A DNA stretch of 64,000 nt from assembly GCA_000435835.1 (NCBI GenBank), contig FR883402.1:72386-136385 (forward strand), in the 5' to 3' direction. This stretch comes from Clostridium sp. CAG:221 (GTDB lineage Bacteria > Bacillota > Clostridia > Clostridiales > Clostridiaceae). The notes beneath the pieces were generated by a model, which was not told where the DNA came from, did not search any database, and saw only the letters and a program-made list of their open reading frames with translations. Shown here piece by piece: positions 43,218 to 52,673 of this stretch; the first letter of the stretch is position 1; each line of letters begins with the position of its first letter. The position numbers and the translations under genes were made by a program.

Positions 43218-44945
43218 ATGATGTACAAAGAGAAGTTTAATGAATGGTTAAATTCGGCAGTTATAGCTGAAGAGGTTAAAGAAGAATTAAGATCAATTAC
43301 AGATGAAAAAGAATTAGAAGATAGATTTTATAAAGATTTAGATTTTGGAACAGGCGGACTTAGAGGAGTTATAGGTTTCGGGTCTAATAGAATGAATGTA
43401 TATACAGTATCAAAAGCAACTCAAGGGTTTGCTAATTACTTAAATAAAAGCTTTGAAGAGCCATCAGTGGCAATTGCATATGACTCAAGAAACATGTCAA
43501 AGGAATTTGCTGAAGCAGCTGCTTTAACTTTATGCAGCAACGGAGTAAAGGTATTCTTATATGAAAGTTTAAGACCTACACCAATGCTATCTTTTGCAGT
43601 TAGACATTTAAATTGTACTGGTGGTATCATGGTAACTGCTTCACATAACCCTAAAATATACAATGGTTACAAAGTTTATGATGAATTTGGTGGACAAGTA
43701 ACAGATGAAAAAGCAACTATAATAATAAATGAAGTAAATAATATAAAATCTTTTGATGAAATCAAGACTATATCAAAAGAAGAAGCAATAAGAGATAATC
43801 TTTTAACTTATGTAGGTGAGGAAGTTGATAAAGCTTACTTAGAACAAGTAAAATCTTTAACAATAAGAAGAGAATTAGTAGAAAAAAATGCTAAGGATTT
43901 AAAAGTGATTTATACACCAATTCATGGTACTGGAAATATTCCTGTAAGAAGAGTATTAAATGAATTAGGGTATGAACAAGTTCAAGTTGTTAAAGAACAA
44001 GAGTTGCCAGATGGAAACTTCCCAACAGCACCATATCCAAATCCAGAAGATCCACAAGTTTTTGAAATAGCATTAGATATGGCAAAAACTTCAAACCCAG
44101 ATATAATATTTGGTACAGATCCTGACTGCGATAGAATTGGAGTTGTAGTAAAAGATAGTGAAGGTAACTATAGAGTATTAAATGGAAATCAAACGGGATT
44201 ATTATTAACAGAATATATATTATCTGCATTAAAAGAAGAAAATAAGCTTCCTGAAAATGGTGTTGTAATCAAAACTATAGTTACAACAGAAGGAGCTAGA
44301 GCTATTGCAGAACATTATGGAATAGAAATAATGGATGTTCTTACTGGATTCAAATATATTGGAGAAAAAATAAGAGAATTCCAAGAAGCTGGAGATAGAA
44401 AATATCTATTTGGTTTTGAAGAAAGTTATGGATATCTAGCTGGAGAATTTGTAAGAGATAAAGATGCTGTAATAGCTTCAATGCTTATAGCTGAAATGAC
44501 TTTATTCTACAAACAACAAGGAAAGAGCTTATATGATGGATTAATAGATTTATACAATAAGTATGGATTCTTTAAAGAAGGCCTTGTTTCAATAGAATTA
44601 AAAGGTAAAGAAGGACAGGAAAAGATTGCTAAGTGCATCGATGAATTAAGAAATTCTTCACTACCAGAAGTAAATGGAGTTAAAGTTGCTACTAAGCTTG
44701 ATTATAAATTAAGCAAAGAAGAAAACTTAAGCGCTGGAACTGAAAGTGTAATTAACTTACCAAAATCAAATGTATTAAAATATATACTTGAAAATGGTTC
44801 TTCATTTGTTGTTAGACCTTCAGGTACAGAACCAAAAATGAAAATATATCTTGCAGTTAAAGGTTCAAGCTTAGAAGATGCAGATAAGCAACTAGAAGTA
44901 TTTAAAGATAAGGTAATGAATATAGTTAATGAAAAATTAGCATAA
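43218..44945 (+). CDS. pgcA: Phospho-sugar mutase (alpha-phosphoglucomutase type)
   Basis: The enzyme interconverts glucose-1- and -6-phosphate, feeding UDP-glucose and polysaccharide synthesis. The ATG at 43218 is chosen because GGAGG ends seven bases upstream; the ATG at 43212 is only one base away from it. The 575 residues have the phosphoserine loop TASHNPKIYNGYK (Ser142), the metal loop DPDCDRIG, the sugar loop 'FGFEESYGYL' and the phosphate loop 'VVRPSGTEPKMKIYL'. Length equals Bacillus PgcA. Mannose-phosphate specificity is possible. A 12-bp terminator follows. Confidence 0.92.
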   Translation: MMYKEKFNEWLNSAVIAEEVKEELRSITDEKELEDRFYKDLDFGTGGLRGVIGFGSNRMNVYTVSKATQGFANYLNKSFEEPSVAIAYDSRNMSKEFAEAAALTLCSNGVKVFLYESLRPTPMLSFAVRHLNCTGGIMVTASHNPKIYNGYKVYDEFGGQVTDEKATIIINEVNNIKSFDEIKTISKEEAIRDNLLTYVGEEVDKAYLEQVKSLTIRRELVEKNAKDLKVIYTPIHGTGNIPVRRVLNELGYEQVQVVKEQELPDGNFPTAPYPNPEDPQVFEIALDMAKTSNPDIIFGTDPDCDRIGVVVKDSEGNYRVLNGNQTGLLLTEYILSALKEENKLPENGVVIKTIVTTEGARAIAEHYGIEIMDVLTGFKYIGEKIREFQEAGDRKYLFGFEESYGYLAGEFVRDKDAVIASMLIAEMTLFYKQQGKSLYDGLIDLYNKYGFFKEGLVSIELKGKEGQEKIAKCIDELRNSSLPEVNGVKVATKLDYKLSKEENLSAGTESVINLPKSNVLKYILENGSSFVVRPSGTEPKMKIYLAVKGSSLEDADKQLEVFKDKVMNIVNEKLA

Positions 44946-44959
44946 TTCATATGTATAAT

Positions 44960-44990
44960 AAAAGCTACTGAGTTTTTCAGTAGCTTTTTG
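44960..44990 (+). terminator. Terminator after the phosphomutase gene
   Basis: Stem AAAAGCTACTGA/TCAGTAGCTTTT (44960-44971 with 44977-44988) and T-rich tail. Confidence 0.88.
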
Positions 44991-45082
44991 CTGTATTGAA
45001 GTATAAATATATGGCTTTTATTTGAAAGTTTTTCTATAATAATGTATTATGTAATGAGATAATTTGCAAAGGAGTGTTAGTA

Positions 45083-46171
45083 ATGGATTATAGATCGCAA
45101 ATTAAAGAAAAAATGGGGAAATTGCTATTTTTGGAAATGAATATTAAAGGGTTTAAAGAAAGCATAGGTATTCCTGAATATGTAGAGTTTAAAAATAAGG
45201 ATTTATACCTTCCAATAAGTACAGAATATATAAGTTCTAATATTGGAAATGAGATAAAAATTAAAAACCTTCCAATATATTATTTTATAGAAGGGATGTT
45301 TATAGCCTTTGGCTGTGATGAAAATTTAAGATTTAATGATGATTATGAACTTATATTAGATTACATAAAAGATACTGAAAATTGTATAAAATCATTAATA
45401 TCAAAGAGCGTTAATGAGGAAAAATATTTAGATGCATATATTTTACTTAAGGGTTATTATTATTATTCAAAAGATAATGAAGTACTTAAGAAGCTACTTT
45501 TAGTTGGAGAAAACATTAGAGAAAAAGATAAAGATTTTGGTGAAGTACTATTAGATGATATTGAGTATTGTGAAAAAAATAAAATTAAGATAAATGATTA
45601 TCATTTATACAAAGCACTTATATTAAAGGATAATGGTGAATTTGAGAAAGCTAGAATAGAACTTAATGAGTATGTTAATAAAGGTGGTACAATAACTGAA
45701 GAAATAAAAATATTAACAAAAGATATTGATAATATCACAAAGTATGAGAAAGCTATTGAAATGTTAAAAGAATTCCCTGAAAAAAGTCTTCAGTCATTAT
45801 TGGAATTGGTAGAAGAGTTTGATAGCAATCCACTTATTTACTACTATATAGGTGTTGCTTTTAGAAGGTTACAAAAGTTTGAAGAAGCAATTCATTATTT
45901 AAGAGAAAGTATAAAAATCGAAAGTGGAATACTAGAAGTTGTGGTAGAACTAGGATTAAACTATGCCTGCTTAGGAGAATATGAAGAAGCGCTTGTTTAC
46001 TTTAAAAAGGCCTTTGAAGCATCAAGAGATGTTGAAATATGTACAAATATTATTATGTGCTACATAAACTTAAAAGATATGAAAAACGCAAAATTACATC
46101 TTGCCATAGCAAAGGAATTAAATCCTGAAGATGAAATTGTAAAAGAAATAGAAAATTTAATAAGTAAATAA
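45083..46171 (+). CDS. TPR-repeat protein heading the polysaccharide cluster
   Basis: The ATG at 45083 follows AAAGGAG by eight bases; a GTG at 45074 overlaps the site. The 362 residues are soluble. C-terminal TPR units are clear: 'PLIYYYIGVAFRRLQKFEEAIHYLRESIKIE', 'LEVVVELGLNYACLGEYEEALVYFKKAFEAS' and 'NIIMCYINLKDMKNAKLHLAIAKELNPED'. A more degenerate repeat lies around 175-215. It likely bridges proteins; its place three bases before the TagA-type gene suggests a role with the surface polysaccharide machinery. Confidence 0.82.
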   Translation: MDYRSQIKEKMGKLLFLEMNIKGFKESIGIPEYVEFKNKDLYLPISTEYISSNIGNEIKIKNLPIYYFIEGMFIAFGCDENLRFNDDYELILDYIKDTENCIKSLISKSVNEEKYLDAYILLKGYYYYSKDNEVLKKLLLVGENIREKDKDFGEVLLDDIEYCEKNKIKINDYHLYKALILKDNGEFEKARIELNEYVNKGGTITEEIKILTKDIDNITKYEKAIEMLKEFPEKSLQSLLELVEEFDSNPLIYYYIGVAFRRLQKFEEAIHYLRESIKIESGILEVVVELGLNYACLGEYEEALVYFKKAFEASRDVEICTNIIMCYINLKDMKNAKLHLAIAKELNPEDEIVKEIENLISK

Positions 46172-46174
46172 AGG

Positions 46175-46930
46175 ATGAGAAATATGAAGAGGAATATGAA
46201 GGAAGATTATATTTCTATCTTAGGATATAGGATATATTCGTTAAGCAAAAAGCAATGTCTAGATGAGATCTTTAATAGAAAAAAGGTTCATATCGTATCA
46301 GGAAATCCAGAAGTATTATATAGAGGACTAGATGATAAAATTTTATTTGATAATTTTACCAGTGATGATTCATTAATTATTCCTGATGGAGTAGGTACAC
46401 AAATTGCTGGAAAGATGCTTAAAACACCTGTCAGTGAAAAAATTGCAGGAATAGAGGTTATGAAAGAAATAATCACTAAATGTGAAGAATCTGGTGAGTC
46501 TATATATCTTGTAGGAGCAGAAGAGGAGATTTTAAGGGATTGTGTGGAAAATTTAAAAAAGAATCATCCAAAACTAATTATTGCAGGATATAGAAATGGA
46601 TTTTTTGATTTAGATAACTGTGATCAGTTATTGGCAGATATAAAGAGCAAAAAACCTAAAGCGTTATTTGTAGCCATGGGATGTCCAAGACAAGAAAAGT
46701 TTATTATTAAATACTTTGATGAACTTCCTGTGGATATATTTATGGGCGTTGGCGGAAGTTTTGATGTTATAGCTAATAAAGTAAAAAGGGCTCCAAGATG
46801 GATGATTAATATTGGTTGTGAATGGGCATATAGAGTAGCTAAAGAACCTTGGAGAATAAAAAGATTAGGAAGTATTCCTAAGTTTCTTCTGAAAGTAGCT
46901 AGTAGCCGAGGTATCCAAGATGAAAAGTAA
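46175..46930 (+). CDS. WecG/TagA/CpsF family glycosyltransferase
   Basis: This 251-residue GT26 enzyme adds a second sugar, typically ManNAc, to undecaprenyl-PP-GlcNAc. Motifs are 'ILGYRIYSLSKKQCLDEI', 'VSGNPEVLYRGLDDK' (T/SxNPE), 'IIPDGVGTQIAGKML', the catalytic-Asp block, 'FVAMGCPRQEKFI' and 'FMGVGGSFDVIANKVKRAPRWMINIGCEWAYRVAKEPWR'. Family assignment is secure; whether teichoic acid or another glycan is made is not shown. Three Met codons (46175, 46184, 46196) compete as start, none with an ideal site. It overlaps the MurJ-type gene by 11 bases. Confidence 0.9.
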   Translation: MRNMKRNMKEDYISILGYRIYSLSKKQCLDEIFNRKKVHIVSGNPEVLYRGLDDKILFDNFTSDDSLIIPDGVGTQIAGKMLKTPVSEKIAGIEVMKEIITKCEESGESIYLVGAEEEILRDCVENLKKNHPKLIIAGYRNGFFDLDNCDQLLADIKSKKPKALFVAMGCPRQEKFIIKYFDELPVDIFMGVGGSFDVIANKVKRAPRWMINIGCEWAYRVAKEPWRIKRLGSIPKFLLKVASSRGIQDEK

Positions 46931-48452
46931 AAAAATATTTAAAGCAACATTTTTAGTGATGGTAATTACCATTGCCAGTAGATTTTTAGGGCTTATAAGA
47001 GATTCGCTAGTAGCTTATTATTTTGGTGCTGGTGCTATAACTGATGCATATAAAGCAGCAGTTATGGTGCCTGAAACATTATTTACCATAATAGGGCTAG
47101 GTGTTTCTACTGTTTTTATTCCTATGCTTAGTAAGATAAGATATAGAGATAGTAAAGAAAAGATGTTTGAGTTTGCCAATAATGTAATTGGACTCTTAAT
47201 AATTATGTCATTATGCATTTTTGTTTTAGGAAATATATTTACCGAAAGTATAGTAAACATAATTGCACCAGGATTTTCAAAGGAAAATATGGAATTAGCA
47301 ATTAGCCTTACAAGGATAAGTCTTATAAATCTTCTATTTATGTCTGTTAATGTATGTTTCTTATCTATGCTACAAGTTTGTGAAGATTTTGTAATACCAT
47401 CTATTTTAGGGATGTTCTTCAATGCTCCCATAATATTGTATTTAATAATCTTTAAGGATGTAAATATATTAGGTGTTACTATTGCAAATGTTATTGGAAA
47501 CATATTAAGAGTGGTAGTACAAATACCTTCTCTTTATAGACAGGGATATAATATTAAGTTTATATTTAAGCTTAATGATACTGATATTAAGAGGATGTTT
47601 GTATTATTAGTGCCAGTAATAATTGGTGCTGGTGCAAACTCTATAAACATGGTGGTGGATACTAACATTGGTTCAACTTTAGGTGTTGGAATAATGTCTA
47701 ATCTTGAATATGGACAAAAGATTATTTCCTTTATTAATACAGCAATTACAACTTCAATTGTATCTGTAATGTATCCGCTGATGGCTAACAAGTTAAATGA
47801 AAAAGATAATAAAGGATTCCTACAATATCTAGTTAAAAGCGTTGTTGTTATTGCCTTTATTTTAATGCCAGTTGCAGCAGGAATAATAATCTTAAATAAA
47901 GAGGTAGTTACAATTATTTTTGCAAGAAATCAATTTGATGCTACTGCTGTAAGATTGACATCTTTAGCCATATTAGGATATTCACTTTCAATTCCATTTA
48001 CAGGAGTAAGGGATATATTAAATTCATCATTATTTGCTATGGAAAAAACAAAAACTACAGCTTTTAATGGAATAATAGGTGTTGCAATTAATATTCTTTT
48101 AAATATATTTTTATCAAAAAGGTATGGAATAATAGGCGTTGCATTGGCTTCATCCATTTCATCAGTGGTAATAGCGTTTCTTTTATTTAGGGCAACAGTA
48201 AAATATACAGGACAAATTGATTTAAAGCTTTTATTAGTAAAGTTAGCTAAAATCACATTAACAACAATTATGATGTTTATAGCTCTTTTAGTATTTAATT
48301 ACTTAACAGGAATTACAGGAGTAATTAAAATAATTGCTGATGCAATAGTTGGAGCAGCATTATATGTAATAATTTCAATTGTGTTAAGGATAGAAGAACT
48401 TAATGAAGTACTAAGTATGTTAAAGAACAAAGTGGCCAAAGGGGAGAGATAA
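46920..48452 (+). CDS. murJ: MurJ/MviN-type lipid flippase
   Basis: The 510-residue membrane protein has about 14 segments and starts 'KATFLVMVITIASRFLGLIRDSLVAYYFGAGAITDAYKAA', the MurJ signature with its conserved Arg residues. Further conserved parts are 'TSIVSVMYPLMANKLNEKD' and 'GYSLSIPFTGVRDILNSSLFAMEKTKT'. MurJ flips lipid-linked precursors across the membrane. Between glycosyltransferase genes it may serve the polysaccharide rather than lipid II; both are compatible with the sequence. Starts inside the TagA-type gene. Confidence 0.9.
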   Translation: MKSKKIFKATFLVMVITIASRFLGLIRDSLVAYYFGAGAITDAYKAAVMVPETLFTIIGLGVSTVFIPMLSKIRYRDSKEKMFEFANNVIGLLIIMSLCIFVLGNIFTESIVNIIAPGFSKENMELAISLTRISLINLLFMSVNVCFLSMLQVCEDFVIPSILGMFFNAPIILYLIIFKDVNILGVTIANVIGNILRVVVQIPSLYRQGYNIKFIFKLNDTDIKRMFVLLVPVIIGAGANSINMVVDTNIGSTLGVGIMSNLEYGQKIISFINTAITTSIVSVMYPLMANKLNEKDNKGFLQYLVKSVVVIAFILMPVAAGIIILNKEVVTIIFARNQFDATAVRLTSLAILGYSLSIPFTGVRDILNSSLFAMEKTKTTAFNGIIGVAINILLNIFLSKRYGIIGVALASSISSVVIAFLLFRATVKYTGQIDLKLLLVKLAKITLTTIMMFIALLVFNYLTGITGVIKIIADAIVGAALYVIISIVLRIEELNEVLSMLKNKVAKGER

Positions 48453-48455
48453 TAG

Positions 48456-49730
48456 ATGAAAATTTTATTTATAGCTTGTTATTCTCCATTAATAAATAAT
48501 TCTGCATCTATAGAAACACTGCAGTATCTTAATAATTTAGTTAATGAAGGTAACGATATACATTTGCTTACAGTGGATTTTCCCAAGAACTCAATATATT
48601 ATGATGAGTATATTTTAAGTATGCTTAATCCAAAAGTTAAGATACATAAGGTATCTGGTGGAAAGATATTTGAAAAAATAATGCCTAAAAAAAGTAACAA
48701 TCCAATAGGATCTAGCAGTAATACTAGCAAATCATACTTTAAAGGGTTATTAAAGAGAGGTAAAAAGCTTATTGCCATACCGGATATGTATTTAAATTGG
48801 GCTAGAAAGGCATCTAAGATAGGTCTTGAGTTAATGGAAAAGGAAAATTTTGATGTGATTTTTTCAATGCATGAACCACCTTCAAGCCATATATGTGCAA
48901 TGAAGATTAAAGAAAAAAATAAAGATGTACCATGGGTTACATACTGGAGTGACCCTTGGTTAAAGGATTCTACTAGGGAAAATATGGGATATATAAGAAA
49001 GAAGATAGAAGGTGGATTTGAAAAAAATATTATAAGCCTTGCAGATAGGCATATTTTTGTTACAAAATCAAATCGTGATGATTATATTAATAGTTATAAT
49101 ATTCCTAAGGAGAATACTTTTATCTTAACAAGAGGATATGATGAAAAGTCATATGAAAGAATCAAAAGCACTATCACTGCAGAAAAGATAGATAAAGATA
49201 AAATAAACTTTATATATGCAGGAGAAATTTTTTCTAAGCTTAGAGATACAAATCCCTTTGTTGAAGCATTAAAGATAATTGAGGAAAATGATAAAGAAAG
49301 TTTTAATAAACTAAATGTTTTATTTTTTGGTAATATTGATAGTGAAGAAATGAAAAAGAATTTAGCTAGCGTAGCTGTTGTGGATGTTTCACCAAGGATA
49401 CCTTATGACAAAGCAATATCATATATGCTTAATGGCGATGTACTTATGATTTTTGGTAATAAGAACTCTAAGCAAATCCCAGCTAAGATTTATGATTATT
49501 TTGGAGCAGATGGAATAATATTTGTTATTTTAGGTGATGATAAAGATCCAATATTAGATGTGGTAAAAGATAAAGAAAAATGTATTGTTGTAAATAACAA
49601 AGCAGAAGAAATAGTAGCAGGTATATACAAGCTTTTTGCTCATCTGGAGAAGGAGGATAAATTCCCTCCACTTGAAGAATATAAGTGGCAAAATATTTCA
49701 GGTAAACTTAATGATATATTAAAGGGGTAA
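48456..49730 (+). CDS. Glycosyltransferase, GT4-like
   Basis: The 424-residue protein has two Rossmann-like domains: an N-terminal 'MKILFIACYSPLINNSASIETLQYLNNL' and a C-terminal half with 'INFIYAGEIFSKLRDTNPFVEALKII' and 'DVLMIFGNKNSKQIPAKIYDYFGADGIIFVILGD', where the E-x7-E-like donor site would be. The acceptor region includes 'FSMHEPPSSHICAMKIK' and 'WVTYWSDPWLKD'. Linkage and sugar unknown. GGGAGAG precedes the ATG three bases after murJ. Confidence 0.82.
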   Translation: MKILFIACYSPLINNSASIETLQYLNNLVNEGNDIHLLTVDFPKNSIYYDEYILSMLNPKVKIHKVSGGKIFEKIMPKKSNNPIGSSSNTSKSYFKGLLKRGKKLIAIPDMYLNWARKASKIGLELMEKENFDVIFSMHEPPSSHICAMKIKEKNKDVPWVTYWSDPWLKDSTRENMGYIRKKIEGGFEKNIISLADRHIFVTKSNRDDYINSYNIPKENTFILTRGYDEKSYERIKSTITAEKIDKDKINFIYAGEIFSKLRDTNPFVEALKIIEENDKESFNKLNVLFFGNIDSEEMKKNLASVAVVDVSPRIPYDKAISYMLNGDVLMIFGNKNSKQIPAKIYDYFGADGIIFVILGDDKDPILDVVKDKEKCIVVNNKAEEIVAGIYKLFAHLEKEDKFPPLEEYKWQNISGKLNDILKG

Positions 49731-49736
49731 AAGAAT

Positions 49737-50879
49737 ATGCACATTATGTTTATACCATCATGGTATTCCAATGTTAGAAATAAAGTCCATGGAAGCTTTT
49801 TTAAAGAGCAAGCTTCAGAGTTACAAAAAGCAGGTGTCAAAGTAACAGTAGCATACAATGAAGTATGGCCGCTTACGATGATAGGAAAAATCCATGAAGA
49901 AAAAGGTCTTAATTACAATATTGAAGATGGATTAAAGACATATAGATATAAAAACTATAATTATATTCCTAAGAATGCTTTAATGTTTAAAGTGTTTAAT
50001 AAAAGGATGGAGAAATTATATAAAGAAATAGTGAAAAAAGAAGGACCTATAGATATAATTCATGCTCAATCTTCTCTATGGGGAGGAATAAGCGCTGCTT
50101 ATATATCAGAAAAATATAATATTCCTCTAGTTATTACAGAACATTCTTCTGTAGAGAGAGGTCCATATGTAAAGAATAGCTATGTACCATTTATTAGAGA
50201 CTCATATAAGAAAGCTAAAAAGGTCATAACGGTAGGTAATGGCTTAAAGAATGAAATACAAGCTTTAAGTGGAAGAAATGATATAGAAGTCATAGGAAAT
50301 CTAGTGGATTTATCGAAATTTACCATTAAAAAGAGAATACAAAATGAAAAGTTTATTTTCTTTTCACTGGCATTTTTAGAAGGTGAAAAAGGATTTGATA
50401 CATTGATCAAAGCTTTTGCAAAGAAGTTTAAAGACAAGGAAGCAATGTTATATATAGGTGGAGACGGTAGTCAAAGAGCTTGGTTAGAAGCTTTGGCTCA
50501 AGAAAATGGTGTTAAGAAACAAATAATTTTTTTAGGTGCTCTTTCAAGAGATGATGTTGCTAAATGGATGAACAAATGTGATTGTTTTGTTTTACCTTCT
50601 AGATATGAGACATTTGGGGTAGTATATATTGAAGCTCTTGCCAGTGGAAGACCTGTTATAGGGGCTTTAAATGGTGGAGCAGAAGACATAATAAACAATC
50701 TTAATGGATATCTTGTTCCAATAGATGATATAGATAAATTGGCTGAAAAAATGTTAGAACTGTATAAAAAGATTGACAGTTATAATGAAGAAGAAATAAG
50801 AAGTGACTGCTTAAAAAGATTTAGTCCAGAGGTTATAGTAAATAAAATAATTTCTGTTTATAAAGAAGTTTTGAAATAG
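49737..50879 (+). CDS. Glycosyltransferase family 4 protein
   Basis: The 380-residue GT-B enzyme has an N-terminal 'HIMFIPSWYSNVRNKVHGSFFKEQASELQKAGVKVTV', a mid 'IIHAQSSLWGGISAAYISEKYNIPLVITEHSS', and the C-terminal donor domain 'FFSLAFLEGEKGFDTLIKAFAKKF', 'CFVLPSRYETFGVVYIEALASGRPVIGALNGGAEDII', the GT4 motif with both Glu residues. It acts on the cytoplasmic face in building the repeat unit. AAAGGGG precedes the ATG, six bases after the previous gene. Confidence 0.92.
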   Translation: MHIMFIPSWYSNVRNKVHGSFFKEQASELQKAGVKVTVAYNEVWPLTMIGKIHEEKGLNYNIEDGLKTYRYKNYNYIPKNALMFKVFNKRMEKLYKEIVKKEGPIDIIHAQSSLWGGISAAYISEKYNIPLVITEHSSVERGPYVKNSYVPFIRDSYKKAKKVITVGNGLKNEIQALSGRNDIEVIGNLVDLSKFTIKKRIQNEKFIFFSLAFLEGEKGFDTLIKAFAKKFKDKEAMLYIGGDGSQRAWLEALAQENGVKKQIIFLGALSRDDVAKWMNKCDCFVLPSRYETFGVVYIEALASGRPVIGALNGGAEDIINNLNGYLVPIDDIDKLAEKMLELYKKIDSYNEEEIRSDCLKRFSPEVIVNKIISVYKEVLK

Positions 50880-50890
50880 GGGGCGTAAAA

Positions 50891-51529
50891 ATGGAATTTA
50901 AGGAAATGAAGATATTAGAATTTATAGAAGATTTATCAGGTGATAAATCTTCACCAGGTGGTGGAAGTACAGCAGCTTTAGTTTCTGCACTGGCATCTAG
51001 TTTAAATGATATGGTGTATTCTTTTACTGTTGATAAAAAATCATTTGAAAATCTTACAGAAAAAAATAAAGCAGAAATGCTTAAGTTACAAAGTGATACA
51101 AAAGAATTCACTAAGAATGCATTGGCTTTCATGGAAAAGGATAGAGCTGATTTTATGGCTGTTATGGAATGCTATAAATTACCTAATAACACAGAGGAAG
51201 AAAAAAAGCTTAGGAAAGAAAAACTTAAATTTGCAACGATAAAAGCAATGAATACTCCACTAGAACTAGCAGAAAAATCATTAGCATATTATGAAAATAT
51301 AAAATTTGCTGTGGCTTTTGGCAATAAAAATCTTAAATCAGATGGAATTGTAGCAGCTATATTGCTTAATAGTGCCATAGAAAGTGCAATTATAAATGTG
51401 TTGATAAACTATAAATCACTAAAATCATATGAAGAGTTTAAAAATATTCCAGAGAGATGTAATGAAATTTCTTTACAATCAAGAACTTTAAAAGAAGAGA
51501 TTTGTAATGAATTTTATAATGAAATATAA
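50891..51529 (+). CDS. Cyclodeaminase/cyclohydrolase (FTCD_C, FchA-like) protein
   Basis: The 212-residue helical protein carries the family start 'ILEFIEDLSGDKSSPGGGSTAALVSALASSLNDMV', with the GGGS loop that binds folate, and the conserved Asp in 'MEKDRADFMAVMECYKL'. Relatives act on formimino- or methenyl-tetrahydrofolate, for example FchA in purinolytic and acetogenic clostridia. Its place at the end of the glycosyltransferase operon, 12 bases after it, gives no functional link. AGGGGGCG precedes the ATG. Confidence 0.88.
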   Translation: MEFKEMKILEFIEDLSGDKSSPGGGSTAALVSALASSLNDMVYSFTVDKKSFENLTEKNKAEMLKLQSDTKEFTKNALAFMEKDRADFMAVMECYKLPNNTEEEKKLRKEKLKFATIKAMNTPLELAEKSLAYYENIKFAVAFGNKNLKSDGIVAAILLNSAIESAIINVLINYKSLKSYEEFKNIPERCNEISLQSRTLKEEICNEFYNEI

Positions 51530-51558
51530 AACAGAGGATGTTTGTCATCCTCTGTTTT
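51528..51558. terminator. Terminator between the FchA-like gene and pdaA
   Basis: A 13-bp perfect stem, AAAACAGAGGATG (51528-51540) with 51546-51558, five-base loop. It suits the plus strand best and may also serve pdaA. Confidence 0.85.
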
Positions 51559-51567
51559 ATTTTTTGC

Positions 51568-52371
51568 CTATTTTTCAGGTAAATCATTTAAAGATTTAAA
51601 TTCATATCCTTCATTTTTAAGTTGAGTTATAACATCTTTTAAAACATTGGTATTTGTTTTAGATACTGCATGAAGAAGCATTATACATCCAGGATGAACA
51701 CCGGAGGTAATCTTTTTTATTGCCATTTCTTCGCTTGGTTGATTATCAATAATCCAATCTTTGTAAGCAAAGCTCCAAAAAATTGTCTTATAGCCTAATT
51801 CTTTTGTTTGCTTTAAAGATGCTACTGAATATTTTCCCATTGGTGGACGGAAGAACTTAGGCATTTCCGAATCAGTAACTTCTTTATAGGCATCTTCAAC
51901 TTCAGTAAATTCTTTCATGAATTTTTCTTTATCAGTAATTGATGCCATGGAAGGATGATGAGAAGAATGGTTACATACTAGATGTCCTTCTACATTCATT
52001 CTTTTAATTATTTCTGGATTTTGAGTTATATATGGCTTTACTACAAAAAATGCTGCTGGTACATTTTCTTCTTTTAAAATATCTAATATTTTTACGGTGT
52101 AGCCATTTTCATATCCTTCATCAAAAGTTAAATAGATTATTTTATTTTCTGTATCGCCAACGTAATAAGCATCATAAGTATCTAAAAACTCAGCACTTTC
52201 TTTTGGACATTCAGGAATTTGATCGTTTCCACGATTAACAAAATACCAGTTTAATTCAGAGTTTTCTGGAGCTAATTTATATTTAAAGCTATAACTAGTG
52301 GCAGAAATAAGATTAAATGCCATTAAAATTAGCAGAGAAAAGATAAAAATATTTAGAGTTCTCTTTTTCAA
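51568..52371 (-). CDS. pdaA: Delta-lactam-biosynthetic de-N-acetylase PdaA
   Basis: PdaA removes the acetyl group from MurNAc during muramic-delta-lactam formation in the spore cortex. The 267-residue protein has a signal/anchor (about 5-25), then NodB motifs 'LTFDEGYENGYTVKILDIL' (Glu where relatives mostly have Asn or Asp), 'HSSHHPSMASI', 'FFRPPMGKYSVASLKQTKELGYKTIFWSFAYKDW' and 'GCIMLLHAVSKTN'. The Y-K-D-W block is typical of PdaA. TTG start at 52371 with AGGAGGT eight bases upstream. It is divergent from the ABC exporter leader. Confidence 0.92.
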   Translation of the reverse strand: MKKRTLNIFIFSLLILMAFNLISATSYSFKYKLAPENSELNWYFVNRGNDQIPECPKESAEFLDTYDAYYVGDTENKIIYLTFDEGYENGYTVKILDILKEENVPAAFFVVKPYITQNPEIIKRMNVEGHLVCNHSSHHPSMASITDKEKFMKEFTEVEDAYKEVTDSEMPKFFRPPMGKYSVASLKQTKELGYKTIFWSFAYKDWIIDNQPSEEMAIKKITSGVHPGCIMLLHAVSKTNTNVLKDVITQLKNEGYEFKSLNDLPEK

Positions 52372-52451
52372 TATTAAAACCTCCTATTAAGTCCTTTAAA
52401 TTTATTTTTAGTAAAAACAGATAATATAAACATGGAAAAATTTAAAAAGTA

Positions 52452-52480
52452 TTGACAATAACTATATTTAGGTATAAAAT
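52452..52480 (+). promoter_or_regulatory. SigA promoter of the ABC exporter leader
   Basis: A perfect TTGACA (52452-52457) and TAAAAT (52475-52480) are separated by 17 bases. It is among the best promoter matches in the window and gives a leader of about 300 bases before the first ABC gene. Confidence 0.88.
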
Positions 52481-52515
52481 GGTAAAAAAGTAAAAAAATA
52501 AAAGAAGGTAGGAAT

Positions 52516-52569
52516 ATGTTAAAATCAAAATTTAGACTAAGTAGTTTAAGAAAAAAAATAATAAAATGA
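52516..52569 (+). CDS. Putative 17-residue leader peptide of the ABC exporter operon
   Basis: The short frame encodes MLKSKFRLSSLRKKIIK and stops with TGA at 52567-52569. GAAGG (52504-52508) lies seven bases before the ATG. The peptide has seven Lys/Arg in 17 residues and no acidic residue. Its stop is followed at once by ATAGCC (52569-52574), which can pair with GGCTAT in the left arms of both downstream terminators. This arrangement suggests that translation of the peptide controls read-through. A chance ORF of this size cannot be excluded from sequence alone. A second possible mini-ORF (eight codons) lies at 52737-52763. Confidence 0.55.
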   Translation: MLKSKFRLSSLRKKIIK

Positions 52570-52618
52570 TAGCCCTATCTCAATTATTTTATATATGATT
52601 TGTATTATGTAAATTATG

Positions 52619-52650
52619 AGGCTATGGCTATTTATGCCATAGCCTTTTTA
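52619..52650 (+). terminator. First attenuator terminator in the ABC exporter leader
   Basis: A 10-bp perfect stem, AGGCTATGGC (52619-52628) with GCCATAGCCT (52636-52645), followed by TTTTTA. Confidence 0.87.
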
Positions 52651-52673
52651 TGCTTATATATAATGTTGTAAAA

